Source of the DNA: Photobacterium carnosum
Lineage (GTDB): Bacteria; Pseudomonadota; Gammaproteobacteria; Enterobacterales; Vibrionaceae
NCBI RefSeq assembly: GCF_002849605.1
Contig: NZ_NPIB01000002.1
Coordinates: forward strand, 148,520-212,519
Length of the DNA: 64,000 nucleotides
Reading direction: 5' to 3'
The notes beneath the pieces are model-generated. The model saw nothing but the letters and a program-made list of their open reading frames with translations, was not told the DNA's origin and did not search any database. Both the position numbers and the translations under genes were made by a program. This document shows, in pieces, positions 43,380 through 53,220 of the stretch (position 1 is its first letter; each line of letters opens with the position of its first letter).

Positions 43380-46300
43380 CTACTTAATCTTCTCTGGCGC
43401 TTTGCCGTGAATACCTTTCACATCTGCGAGTAAGTTACCGAACTTGCCGTAGTTCACCTTAACGCCATCATCAAGATCTAAAGTGATCTTCATTTCAGCA
43501 AGGTGCTTCAACTCTTCATCAAACTTCACCAACTCAGCTTGTTTCTTATCGATGGTTTTCAGTTCCTTGTCAATCGCACGTTGTTCTGCGCCCGTTGCGG
43601 TTGCTTTTGAATCTTCAAGAATGTTCTTACGGCTTTCTAACTTGCCCATCAGCGGCGTAACGTATTCGGTACGCATACGTGATAGGGTACTTTCGTTGTA
43701 ACGGTGCAAGTAAACCAAACACTCAAACGCTTTCTCTTTACCAGAGCTAAATAGCCAGTAAATAGGGCGCTTCTTGTACGTCTTCAAATGGTCTTTAAAG
43801 AATTGGGTAGAGAAATAACGACGGATGGTATCCATCGAGCTTTCACCTTTCTTCGGCTTAATTGCATCAAGGCATAAGCTTTCAGCCACAAAGTCTATGT
43901 TTTCTTGTAGGTGCTCTTCACCCCAAACCGTTTTCACAAACTCACGGAAGCGGGTAGTGGCATCATCTTCAAACAACCATTCTTCATCTGCTAATGGCAC
44001 GATACCATCGTCATCAGCAGGGAAGGTTTGGTATGCGCCTTCTGCTACAAGTTCTTTGAAGCCATTGTTGCCTGAGTGGGCGTAGACTAAGCCTTCGCGA
44101 TCAAGGGAGTAGCGGCCCATAATATTACCAAGATAGTAACTAAGTAATTCTGATGCAATTTCACACTGTATTAATTGTTGGGCTTTAGGGTCATTGAAAC
44201 TTAGACCAAATCTATGCTGTGTATTACAGTGCAAGGTTATGTCATTAATATTAGGGGAGTTGTCGTTTTTAGGTAAATTGTATGAATCACTGAAAATTTT
44301 ATTATTTTCTTCCTCTATATCATAAATTTCTTTTATCGCCTTTTCATAAGATGATATTAAGCTCATAAATAAATTTTTAATAATCACTGAATTATTAGTA
44401 TAGATTAAAGGATGTTGCTTAAAGTTAGGGGATATCTCTTTCGAGTCCCAATCACTTTTAGTTATAGCAACTGCACTTTTAGCTAATTTATTTGCATTCG
44501 ATTTAATATATGATTTTGATAATGTCATTTTTTTAAAATCGCCAGCTTGAAAGTGTAGCGTTGGATTAAGTATCTTTGACCATTCATTGGCAAATTTTGT
44601 GTTTAACATAGCTAATCCATAGAGAATATTTTCTTTGTGTTCAAAGAAGGCTGATGGTCCTGCAGCATCAAAAATACAATCTTTGGGTAAATATCGTGCT
44701 GATAATTTTCCAGATGTAACGTCCGACCAAGTAAGTCCTTCTTGAAAAAAGAATTCATCCCCTCGTCGTCGAGAATTTTTTATTTTCCCAATTTCCTCGC
44801 CATCATTTTCCCAATTTATTAGAAACTCAATATTACCGTACCATTTTCTAAAGGAACCTCCTTTATTATATGGGAACCATTTTATATTTAATTTTTTCTG
44901 ACAAATTTCGGCCCAATGTCTGACAAACTTATCATTATTAGTTGTTTGAACTCCATTAACGGCTGATGCATATTCAGACATACATGGATTATCAGTGAAA
45001 AATTTAAAGTCTTCTGAGTTAACCCAATAAGCTATAGGGCTTCCAGGGATCTTTTTGAAATCATCAGGTTTCGCATTAAAGAACCAACCACAATCCTTAT
45101 TTTTTATAGCTTCTAATGTCTTTGGACCTTGATTTACTGCCCCTTTGAAATCAGACAGCCGAATGTAGTTACCTTTATAATTAGCAACATGGCCTTTAGT
45201 TAGTGTGAAGGTACAAATAGGCACAGTTGCACCATCAAAGCCTGAATATTCTAGTTGTATCAATGTTGAGATTATCTCGTCGTCAATCAATTTAGCTCTA
45301 AGTTGCTCATAACTTGAGATAAACATCCATACAAATGGAGTCATGAAACCTAACTCTCCGCGCTCGCGAGTAAGTTGTAAGTTGCGAATGATAAATGCCG
45401 AGAAAAGATCTTTTTCATAACCTTGAAAGTTATCTTTTAGATATTTTTTAACAAGAGGTGTTTGGTATTTGCTTCCCATGTAAGGAGGGTTTGCAACAAC
45501 AACATCGTATTGACGAGCTAGAATAATTGCTTGTTCCACAATTGGTAGTAGAGTTTCTGCTGCATTTTTTTCGGTTGGCTCACTGCCTTGTGCTTTATCA
45601 ACAAGCTTTTCGTGCAGATTAGTCAGAGACTCTAGATGTTGGTTATCAACCTCAATTAATGAACCTAGGTTTTTGGCATCAATAAACGGCTCTTTTAAGT
45701 AGCGCAATAAATCAAGGTAAACCTTGTTCTTTGGCGATGCTTCCACTAATTCTAGTTGTGGCTCTGCAAACAGATCACCCATTGTTCCTGATTGTTTGTT
45801 GCCATCTAAATCTAAATCAGCCCACAGTTGGTTAATGTTTAGGTTTTCAGTCGACTGAATAGAGTGGATGTTTAATTTGATGTCACGAGAGAAAATGCGC
45901 TTATCATCCTCACGTGCTTTCATTAGTATGGCAAAGGCTGCCATTTGTGCTGCGCGATCATCAATATCTAACCCGTAGATGTTTTTAGTAAGAATAAGCT
46001 CTGGGATCTCACGTAGGCGATAACCACGCTCTAGGTAGATTTCACGCAGCACTTCATAGACTTCAACCAAGATGTGGCCTGAACCACAAGCAGGGTCGAG
46101 CACTTTGATCTCTTCAGGGTCTATGCTGGTTGGCGTAATCGCTTTTAGTTGCTCAATTACATCATCACTTTGCTCGGCAGGGGTGATGTAATACTCCATT
46201 TTCTCTTTTAATTCAGAGTCAGGGTAGGTAGCTAACCATTGACGACCAAGCGAGTTTTGAACAAGGTACTTAACAATCCAGTTAGGGGTAAATAGCTGAG

Positions 46301-47072
46301 TGGCAGCAGGAATGTCTTCGCGTTTAACGACTTTACCAATAACCGCATCTTTGTGTTCTGAGATGTAGAATTGGTATAGCCAACCAATCACTTCGATTTG
46401 ACCTTTGCCTGTTTCACTGTCTTTCCAGTTATCCTCTGGAATGTCATTGATTAAGCTTTTTAATAGTGAATCAGTTTTGGTTAGGTTGTCGGGCAACAGT
46501 AATTCGGTGGCGTCATCCAGCTTTTCAAACATGAACGACATTGCTTCGCTCAGTTGATGGCACTGACCTAATAAAATAGCGCGGTAAAGTTCTTCTTCTT
46601 TGTTACCGTCTAATAGCATGTCGACAATGTCTGACTTGTTTAAGCCAAGATCATCCGCAACATCAGCAGCGTGAGGTAGAATCTCAAACCCTTCGCCAAA
46701 TTCTGCATTTACACCATTGCTTAATACACGGTAGCCGTGATCAAGGTATTCGTTTACTTCCATGTAACGGATAGCCGTAAAACGGTTAAACCACGTAAAG
46801 GCTGTTTCATTAATGAACTGATTAAAACCGTCTTTTAATACTAATTTGTCGTTAGTGGTACCTAAGGCTTTAATGCGGTTAACCAATTGGTTACGTTGCT
46901 GGCCTTGCTCACGGGTAAATACACGTCCTTCGATAATGGCGCTATCACCGTCGATAGTCATGTCTGCAATGCGGTCGGCGTATAAACCTAAGTGAGCGGC
47001 ACGCTTAGTCACAGCGTCTATAAAAGCTAAGCGAGCTTTTGGGGCATAAGATTTTAGTTTGTTGGTGTTCAT
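43380..47072 (-). CDS. pglX: BREX-1 adenine-specific DNA methyltransferase PglX
   Basis: A 1230-residue N6-adenine methyltransferase. The SAM-binding motif I is LDPACGSGHILVEVYE (about residues 325-340) and the catalytic motif IV is NPPYMGSKY (about 528); the target-recognition region follows and reads as more AT-rich sequence between about 44110 and 45200. PglX methylates host DNA at a BREX site and marks self. ATG at 47072 with a GAGAAC upstream is chosen over a TTG at 47084. Length matches family (~1200). It follows brxC and is closed by a terminator. Confidence 0.95.
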   Translation of the reverse strand: MNTNKLKSYAPKARLAFIDAVTKRAAHLGLYADRIADMTIDGDSAIIEGRVFTREQGQQRNQLVNRIKALGTTNDKLVLKDGFNQFINETAFTWFNRFTAIRYMEVNEYLDHGYRVLSNGVNAEFGEGFEILPHAADVADDLGLNKSDIVDMLLDGNKEEELYRAILLGQCHQLSEAMSFMFEKLDDATELLLPDNLTKTDSLLKSLINDIPEDNWKDSETGKGQIEVIGWLYQFYISEHKDAVIGKVVKREDIPAATQLFTPNWIVKYLVQNSLGRQWLATYPDSELKEKMEYYITPAEQSDDVIEQLKAITPTSIDPEEIKVLDPACGSGHILVEVYEVLREIYLERGYRLREIPELILTKNIYGLDIDDRAAQMAAFAILMKAREDDKRIFSRDIKLNIHSIQSTENLNINQLWADLDLDGNKQSGTMGDLFAEPQLELVEASPKNKVYLDLLRYLKEPFIDAKNLGSLIEVDNQHLESLTNLHEKLVDKAQGSEPTEKNAAETLLPIVEQAIILARQYDVVVANPPYMGSKYQTPLVKKYLKDNFQGYEKDLFSAFIIRNLQLTRERGELGFMTPFVWMFISSYEQLRAKLIDDEIISTLIQLEYSGFDGATVPICTFTLTKGHVANYKGNYIRLSDFKGAVNQGPKTLEAIKNKDCGWFFNAKPDDFKKIPGSPIAYWVNSEDFKFFTDNPCMSEYASAVNGVQTTNNDKFVRHWAEICQKKLNIKWFPYNKGGSFRKWYGNIEFLINWENDGEEIGKIKNSRRRGDEFFFQEGLTWSDVTSGKLSARYLPKDCIFDAAGPSAFFEHKENILYGLAMLNTKFANEWSKILNPTLHFQAGDFKKMTLSKSYIKSNANKLAKSAVAITKSDWDSKEISPNFKQHPLIYTNNSVIIKNLFMSLISSYEKAIKEIYDIEEENNKIFSDSYNLPKNDNSPNINDITLHCNTQHRFGLSFNDPKAQQLIQCEIASELLSYYLGNIMGRYSLDREGLVYAHSGNNGFKELVAEGAYQTFPADDDGIVPLADEEWLFEDDATTRFREFVKTVWGEEHLQENIDFVAESLCLDAIKPKKGESSMDTIRRYFSTQFFKDHLKTYKKRPIYWLFSSGKEKAFECLVYLHRYNESTLSRMRTEYVTPLMGKLESRKNILEDSKATATGAEQRAIDKELKTIDKKQAELVKFDEELKHLAEMKITLDLDDGVKVNYGKFGNLLADVKGIHGKAPEKIK

Positions 47073-47100
47073 TATTGTTCTCAAATTTTATGTTGAACAA

Positions 47101-47122
47101 TCCACGCTGTTATCAGCGTGGA
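47101..47122. repeat. Hairpin between brxC and pglX
   Basis: TCCACGCTG-TTAT-CAGCGTGGA; perfect 9-bp arms. On the minus strand no T-run follows, so it may tune pglX level or mRNA stability rather than stop transcription. Confidence 0.5.
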
Positions 47123-47136
47123 ATTTTTATACTTTA

Positions 47137-50100
47137 TTATTTGATTCGCACTTTATGATTTGTCGTAATCAGTTCAGAAAGCTCTGTCTTTAAAGCAGAA
47201 AGATATGCTTCTAACTCTTGTTCTGTCTCTAAGTAACTGCTGTCACTTAACTCTCGGAAAACCGAGCCAGTGTCAACGGTAACAATTTTTTTCGCTCTTG
47301 GTTGTTTAGTTGGCTCGCCAATAGCTAAACTAGGGTTTGCTGTTTTTGTACCATAGTTTTGCGGTGGTATAGGGTCTAAATCCAGCGTACCATTCGTAGC
47401 TGATATAACAGGCTCTGGTGTTTTTGTTGTTTCTAGTGCTGCAATTCGCTTGGCTTCTTTATCTTGAAAGTCAATATAAGCATTAATAATGCCTTCTGCG
47501 TCTTTTACATGTTCTTCAGAGTTGCGAACTTCTTCATTCATTTCGGCAATACTGTTTAGATTTTCTAAACGTTGTAATGCTTGCTGAAGCGGGCGTAAGG
47601 CTTTATTGCTGATATCTGCCGGAGCTTTTGATTCGTCTGCATGTTGTTTTACTGCGCTAATTGCTGTTTCAAGTTTAGAAACGGCTTTTTTACGGTTGTT
47701 TGCCAGTAATACATCATTAACTTCTTTGACTGATTCAATCAACGATTGAACATCTTTTAGCTTGCGATACGGTCGTGCATCGTCGTAGATAGCTTCAAGT
47801 TTGTTTAATGCCTTTTCGGCAGTTTCAGATGCTTCAAGTAAATGACGGTTTTTCGCAAAATCGAAAGTAAGTGCTTTAGCAAGCGCCAGCCATGTTGTAA
47901 ATTGCGTTTCATAGAAGGTTTCTAGATCATCAAAATCTTCTTCGAAATCTTCTAATTCATCGCCTTTGCGCAATAGTTCTTCAATGAATTTGTAGCTGCC
48001 TTTCTGTTCCAGTAAAGAGGCTATGAGTGTAATGCCATCTTCAATTTCTGTAGTGCCAGGGTACTTACCTGTGGTTGATTTAGTCTTAAAGTTTTTTAGC
48101 TTTGATTGCATTTTTTTTAAATGGGATATTGCTTGTTCAAACAGCTCTTTTTCTGTTACGGGTGCATTTTTACGAAATACATTTTTATAAATATTAGCGG
48201 CTTTTTTTAAGTTCGCTTCAGATTGCTGCTGAATACGGCGAATACGTAAGTTTGCACGTTTAGCTGTTTTATCTAGGTGTTCAAAGGCGCTGCGCAGTGC
48301 AACATCTTGTTGGTTTGCTTGTAAGGTGATTTTGTCTGCGACTGCTAAACGGGCAATCATTAAAATGACCTCATTATCGTTCCAACCATAAGGACGACGA
48401 GAGAATTTCTTAACAAGATCGCCAGCAGTTATCGGACGTCCGTATTCATCACTGATTGCAATGTGTTGTTCCATTTCGGCAATAGCACGAGGGTTAGCTT
48501 CAACATCAGAGAGATCAACATTCATTTGGCTTAAATCATCAACAATCAGTGTTTGCTGGATTTGTTGACGGATATCACCTGTGTATAGTTTTACAAACTT
48601 AAGCTTGTTAAATGTATTTTCAATAACGTGACAGTATGCGTTGTCAACAATAGCGGCAGGTGTTGCCCCTTTGGTATTGTAGTTTTTCCCCAGTACGTAG
48701 AATTCTGACTGTTTGAGTAATTCTTCAAGCTCTTCGACAATTTTTTTGCGTCGTGAACTGTTTTCCGCAGCTTTTGCACGGATAAGAATTTCCATATCAG
48801 CATCACGGCCTGCATTACGTTTGGTGTATTTAGCAGTACGAATGTAGGTACGTAGTTCTGTGAATAAACGTGATTGATCAGGTAGTTTAATCAAAATACC
48901 ATCTGCTGAATCATTACCGCAGACAGCATCATTCATTTCATCGTAGCTTGAATCAATTGGAGATACGATTTTTAATAACAGGTCGTTATCGGTAATACGA
49001 TCAAATGGTTGTCCATTACAGAAACGAGAAACAGGGAAATCTTGTTTGTTTTCTGGGTAACGGTAGTTACTGTTATTTTTTAGAATTTCATCAAATAGAA
49101 TTTTGCTAAGCTCTGTTGTTTCTTCAGATGATTCGATATCTGTATTTTGGATCTCTTTTTCAATCTCTTTTTCTTCATTGGTTAAGAAAATGTATTCTTC
49201 ACCTTGGCGAGCAATAAGATTGTTGTTTTCTAGGGCATCAAGGCTATCGGTAATATTAATACGCAGCTGACGTTTGTCTTGATCCACTTCTGAAATGCAT
49301 AACGTTACGATGTTGTCGATAGTTGACTTCATCTCTTCTACGTAGCGGATCATGAACAGTGTTTGTAACACTTGGATCGAAAATGCTGAAATAGAGCTTT
49401 TTTCTGACGCTTGGTTGATGTCTCGAACCACTGCCGTGTCTAAGAACTTCTTAATAGAAGGGTAGAAGCTGTAAAGTGGGATCAGACGACCAATATTGTC
49501 ATTAACAAACTGGTTTGTCGCAGTTTGAAAAGCTTCAATTAGAGAACGCTCACCTTTTGCTAGGTGTGTGCCAGCCGCACCTGCCTGACTAATGCCTGAG
49601 AATACTTTTTGAATAAGATTGTATTGGTATGGGGCAAATGGGTAACTAGCAACAAAGTTATCAGCACCAGTAAAGTTAGAGAATTCAGCTTTATTGGTAT
49701 GTTCAAAGCTCAGCTGGCTACGAATGATATCGCCTTTTTCATTGTAGAGCGCTTCAAGAGCTTGCTTCGCTGGTTCTGTTTTATCAAGTAAACGCTTTTC
49801 AATTACTTCGTTAACGTTAGAACTTGATAGCGAGATACGATCAAAACGTTGTTGGATGCGAGAGAAGTCATTTTTACGAGAGCCTTCTTGCATTTTACCC
49901 AATACTGCATCGATATCTTCTTGTGAAGTTACAACTACCCATGCTCGACCTTCACAAATAGTACCAAGGTTTTCTGTGATAGTTTGTAGCTTCAGCATCA
50001 TTTGTGTGTTTTGACCAATATACTGACCAATTTCATCGACGAAGAAGCAAATTCGACGTTCTGGATTGCTATCTAAATCTTGCTTAACCCATTTACAGAA

Positions 50101-50853
50101 GTTTTGAATATCAAGTGTGAATAATTCATCAAGTTGTTCAATTACAGATTCACTTGACTCTTTACTTTGTCCTGTAGCATATGAGAAGGCTTCAATTACT
50201 TCATCTAGTTTATGATAATAATTATGTCGGAATGTTAGCCATTCTTTCCCTGATAATTCGGAAAATTTATTTTGAAAATTTTTAAACGTACCTTGCTGAT
50301 CTAAAGTTCTTTCTAAATTAGCAAGGTGAGGGTGATCGCCTGAGTATCCCAACTTCTCATTAAATACTTTTAAGAAAACTTTTAGAATGGCATCTTCTTT
50401 ATCATCAGTATCTGCACGGCTATCTATATTAAAAAGAATAACGTTATTTTCTTTTTGAATAGCACGACGCATATCCCCTAATAGGATCTGGTCTTCTGCT
50501 AATTTTTCTTCGAAGAAATTTATAGCACGCTTAGTGACGTTTTGGCCGTCTTTTTCATGTGTTGTTTCTACATTTTTAAGTAGATAAGACATGATTTTAA
50601 TAAAGTGTGATTTACCTGAACCGAAGAAACCGGATACCCAAATACCTGATTTACCAGTCATTGATGCTTTTTTAGGATCATCAACTGAAGGCATGTAATA
50701 CTTAAAAAATTGTTCGATATGACTTTTTAGTTCAGAAGTAATTACATATTCATCTAACTCGGTAAAGATAGTGTCGTTTTCAACTTGATCAGCTTTAACA
50801 ACACCGTTGATTGGGCGAGAGATATCTTTATTAAACAGAGTCCGTAACAACAT
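47137..50853 (-). CDS. brxC: BREX protein BrxC (large ATPase)
   Basis: A 1238-residue BrxC. It starts LFNKDISRPINGVVKADQ, typical of the family, and carries Walker A GFFGSGKSHF (about 75-84) and ICFFVDEIGQYIGQNTQ (Walker B region). The second half is helical with long coiled coils (about residues 900-1120). BrxC is an AAA+ like ATPase needed for both methylation and phage exclusion in BREX. AAGGAA lies eight bases before the ATG. It follows brxB by 49 nt. Confidence 0.95.
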   Translation of the reverse strand: MLLRTLFNKDISRPINGVVKADQVENDTIFTELDEYVITSELKSHIEQFFKYYMPSVDDPKKASMTGKSGIWVSGFFGSGKSHFIKIMSYLLKNVETTHEKDGQNVTKRAINFFEEKLAEDQILLGDMRRAIQKENNVILFNIDSRADTDDKEDAILKVFLKVFNEKLGYSGDHPHLANLERTLDQQGTFKNFQNKFSELSGKEWLTFRHNYYHKLDEVIEAFSYATGQSKESSESVIEQLDELFTLDIQNFCKWVKQDLDSNPERRICFFVDEIGQYIGQNTQMMLKLQTITENLGTICEGRAWVVVTSQEDIDAVLGKMQEGSRKNDFSRIQQRFDRISLSSSNVNEVIEKRLLDKTEPAKQALEALYNEKGDIIRSQLSFEHTNKAEFSNFTGADNFVASYPFAPYQYNLIQKVFSGISQAGAAGTHLAKGERSLIEAFQTATNQFVNDNIGRLIPLYSFYPSIKKFLDTAVVRDINQASEKSSISAFSIQVLQTLFMIRYVEEMKSTIDNIVTLCISEVDQDKRQLRINITDSLDALENNNLIARQGEEYIFLTNEEKEIEKEIQNTDIESSEETTELSKILFDEILKNNSNYRYPENKQDFPVSRFCNGQPFDRITDNDLLLKIVSPIDSSYDEMNDAVCGNDSADGILIKLPDQSRLFTELRTYIRTAKYTKRNAGRDADMEILIRAKAAENSSRRKKIVEELEELLKQSEFYVLGKNYNTKGATPAAIVDNAYCHVIENTFNKLKFVKLYTGDIRQQIQQTLIVDDLSQMNVDLSDVEANPRAIAEMEQHIAISDEYGRPITAGDLVKKFSRRPYGWNDNEVILMIARLAVADKITLQANQQDVALRSAFEHLDKTAKRANLRIRRIQQQSEANLKKAANIYKNVFRKNAPVTEKELFEQAISHLKKMQSKLKNFKTKSTTGKYPGTTEIEDGITLIASLLEQKGSYKFIEELLRKGDELEDFEEDFDDLETFYETQFTTWLALAKALTFDFAKNRHLLEASETAEKALNKLEAIYDDARPYRKLKDVQSLIESVKEVNDVLLANNRKKAVSKLETAISAVKQHADESKAPADISNKALRPLQQALQRLENLNSIAEMNEEVRNSEEHVKDAEGIINAYIDFQDKEAKRIAALETTKTPEPVISATNGTLDLDPIPPQNYGTKTANPSLAIGEPTKQPRAKKIVTVDTGSVFRELSDSSYLETEQELEAYLSALKTELSELITTNHKVRIK

Positions 50854-50902
50854 ATATGTTCCTTGCCAAAATTATTATATTTGTTTTATTTAAATAGGGT
50901 GT

Positions 50903-51466
50903 TTAAGCTAGCTTAAATGCACGATAGTAATTGTCAGAATCAATTCGGCCAAAAGGTTTTAGCGTAGAGCCATCATATACTCCTGGATAGAACATCACGG
51001 TGGGCACTTGTCCAACTTTAGCATGCAACGCATTGAGTAAACCATGACCTCGAACAATAGGCCAAACACTGCCAAGCCCGTGTAACATTATAAAGTCACA
51101 ATTTTCAATGTTGGCTTCTTTTACAATAAATTCGGCTACACGATTTTGTTCAAGAGATGCTTTTAGTGCTTTAAAAAAGTAACGTTCACTTCTTTTTTTT
51201 TGCATTTCGAAAGTGCTTTCTAATATATCTTCATTTTTCAATAATTTAATTATCATTTCAAATAAATTGATACTAGCAAACGTCTTTCCTCGATTAAGCA
51301 GTTTCTTTTCAAGTAGATCTATATGCTCTCGAACGGCTAGCTCATGTTCGGGTTTATAGTCAAAAATATAGAAACCAATTTCGCCACCGAGTTCTTTGTT
51401 GTGAAGAAAGCTTTCACTTTCTAAACGAGATTGAATGGCATCTAGTCGTTGTTGAAGCTGCTTCAT
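50903..51466 (-). CDS. brxB: BREX protein BrxB (DUF1788)
   Basis: A 187-residue DUF1788 protein: RLDAIQSRLESESFLHNKELGGEIGFYIFDYKPEHELAVREHI, then FIMLHGLGSVWPIVRGHGLLNALHAKVGQVPTVMFYPGVYDG near the C-terminus, both strongly typical of BrxB. It is required for type 1 BREX methylation. Its ATG shares one base with the brxA stop (TAATG), so the two are coupled. Confidence 0.94.
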   Translation of the reverse strand: MKQLQQRLDAIQSRLESESFLHNKELGGEIGFYIFDYKPEHELAVREHIDLLEKKLLNRGKTFASINLFEMIIKLLKNEDILESTFEMQKKRSERYFFKALKASLEQNRVAEFIVKEANIENCDFIMLHGLGSVWPIVRGHGLLNALHAKVGQVPTVMFYPGVYDGSTLKPFGRIDSDNYYRAFKLA

Positions 51467-52065
51467 TAGTAGATTTCCATTGCTTGAATAATATCTTCTT
51501 TGTTCATATTGACTAATAAATTACGAACATCAGGAGTTACATAGACGTTAGTTAATAGCTTCGATCTTGTACTTTCTAGGAAGCCACCATCTGTCATAAC
51601 TTTAAAAGCAACTTGTGCAATTTTGTATGTTGAAGATTCAGACATTTCAGCTAACTCTGGGTATAAACGGGATTTATCTTCCCAGAAGCTTTCCCAGTCT
51701 TTCATATCAAGGCTTTCTCTATACATACGCTTTGCATCCATGACAACTGTTCGCATAAAGTCAGCAAGAAGTGGCGAATTGATAAGCGTAGCAGCTACCA
51801 TTAGTTGAGCTGCTTCTTCATGGTTTGCATCAGCTAGCGCGCGTAGAAAATTGTTATCCAGTGTCGCAATACGTTTTTTGATAGTTGCTGCATTACGTTT
51901 TGCAGAAGCGGGAGAGCGTTTTTGTAATATATTTTGCTCTACTATTGCATCATCCCATTGCTCTTTTGTGGGATCAGTAAGTAATAACTCTGCGATTAAT
52001 TGGCTTTCTTTAATCATTAAGCTGCCACCGATTAGGTCACCTAAGTATTGTTTGTATTCTGTCAT
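51466..52065 (-). CDS. brxA: BREX protein BrxA (DUF1819)
   Basis: A 199-residue DUF1819 protein: LIGGSLMIKESQLIAELLL, KRSPASAKRNAATIKKRIATLDN, then VAFKVMTDGGFLE and a C-terminal basic region. BrxA is a small DNA-binding BREX protein, similar in fold to NusB. It begins 9 nt after the brxR stop, so brxR is in the same transcript. Length usual. Confidence 0.94.
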   Translation of the reverse strand: MTEYKQYLGDLIGGSLMIKESQLIAELLLTDPTKEQWDDAIVEQNILQKRSPASAKRNAATIKKRIATLDNNFLRALADANHEEAAQLMVAATLINSPLLADFMRTVVMDAKRMYRESLDMKDWESFWEDKSRLYPELAEMSESSTYKIAQVAFKVMTDGGFLESTRSKLLTNVYVTPDVRNLLVNMNKEDIIQAMEIY

Positions 52066-52074
52066 TTCGAGGTC

Positions 52075-52974
52075 CTATTTAGTGGTGTTAGTTATTATTG
52101 AACTCAAATTATCAGTGTATCCAGAAGCTAGATGCAAATTATCCACACCATAGAGTGTGGCTCTATTTGTTAGCCAAAGTTGGTGTTCTGCTGTGTTTTG
52201 TGTCGCATTTTCTGAGCAATCAATATTCCAACGTCGGAGTAAATATCCAGTTAGAGCAGCTCTAACTTCTAGACATAACTTTCCATTTATCATCGAATAG
52301 TCAAGCTCGATGGCTTTAGGGAACTTGATGTTATGTGGATGAGGGATCAGCTCAAGTGGTACAAATCTCATCCATTGTTTATCAGCAAGTATTGTTTGTT
52401 TTTCAGAAATGTTTTTATCTGATAACTCGGCTTTAGTTATACGAGAAATAACAAAGTCTCTAAATTGTTCGCTTTTACAATCATAAGCACGAATATGCCA
52501 ACGTAAGCCGTTATCAACAATAGAGTGAGGTATTACAACTCTATTACTTTCCGAGCTAGTTAATGAAACATAACGAATCTTTACTGCTTTTTTGTTAAGA
52601 GCGGCTTGTGTCAAAGTGGCAACAATGTTGATGTTAAGCGTATTAAGCTGGCTTGGCATTTCAAAAGGGATACCTAAGCCATTAATAACGTTATCGTTTC
52701 CTGATAGCTGATTGGCTAGTTTACCAAGAGTTTCATTATTGTTGTGGTTAAATAAAGGGGTAAAACTTTTTGTTTGAAAGTAACGTTTTTCTGCGTTGTT
52801 ATAAACTAAATTATTAGACGCTAACTCTTTGTATAAATTGATATCTCTAGTGGCATTTGATAATCCCATCTTGAAATGTTCTACAACTTCTGATCGCGTG
52901 AAGTGGCCTACAAACATTAATTTAAAATCAATGAATGAAAGCCTTTGTTTTTGAGCGTAGTTAAGTTGTTCCAT
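52075..52974 (-). CDS. brxR: BREX regulator BrxR (WYL domain)
   Basis: A 299-residue regulator: an N-terminal winged helix (RLSFIDFKLMFVGHFTRSEVVEHFKMGLSNATRDINLY), a WYL domain (about residues 125-195, KAVKIRYVSLTSSE, VDNGLRWHIRAYDCKSEQFRDFVISRI) and a C-terminal WCX-like extension. BrxR proteins repress BREX promoters and may sense a ligand or nucleic acid via WYL. It is the first gene of the brxRABC-pglX unit, with 246 bp upstream that should hold the promoter and operator; I could not pick out clear arms there. Confidence 0.9.
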   Translation of the reverse strand: MEQLNYAQKQRLSFIDFKLMFVGHFTRSEVVEHFKMGLSNATRDINLYKELASNNLVYNNAEKRYFQTKSFTPLFNHNNNETLGKLANQLSGNDNVINGLGIPFEMPSQLNTLNINIVATLTQAALNKKAVKIRYVSLTSSESNRVVIPHSIVDNGLRWHIRAYDCKSEQFRDFVISRITKAELSDKNISEKQTILADKQWMRFVPLELIPHPHNIKFPKAIELDYSMINGKLCLEVRAALTGYLLRRWNIDCSENATQNTAEHQLWLTNRATLYGVDNLHLASGYTDNLSSIITNTTK

Positions 52975-53193
52975 AGTATCTTTTTATGAGTTATTTCTGA
53001 AACGAAGTTTGAACCATTTTGGGTCTTACGTCAATTTTAACTGGGTGAGTATCAATGATTATAAATGAATTTTTTTTTGTGATTTGGTACTAGGTAATTA
53101 TTATTAAAAGAGGGGGGAGGTTCTGTATTTCTATGTGTTACCTTTTATAAAACGACAGTTTTTTAATGAACTAAATAATACAAAATAGTAACC

Positions 53194-53214
53194 GCATAGT
53201 TGGACTATGCGGTG
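53194..53214 (-). terminator. Terminator after the radD-like gene
   Basis: CCGCATAG pairs with CTATGCGG around five bases, seven bases after the stop; tail TTACTATTTTG is only moderately T-rich. Confidence 0.65.
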
Positions 53215-53220
53215 TGGTAA

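Noticed and set aside
43380-47072. Phase-variable pglX
   Set aside because: No long homopolymer or short tandem repeat was noticed in the coding region, and the frame is intact.
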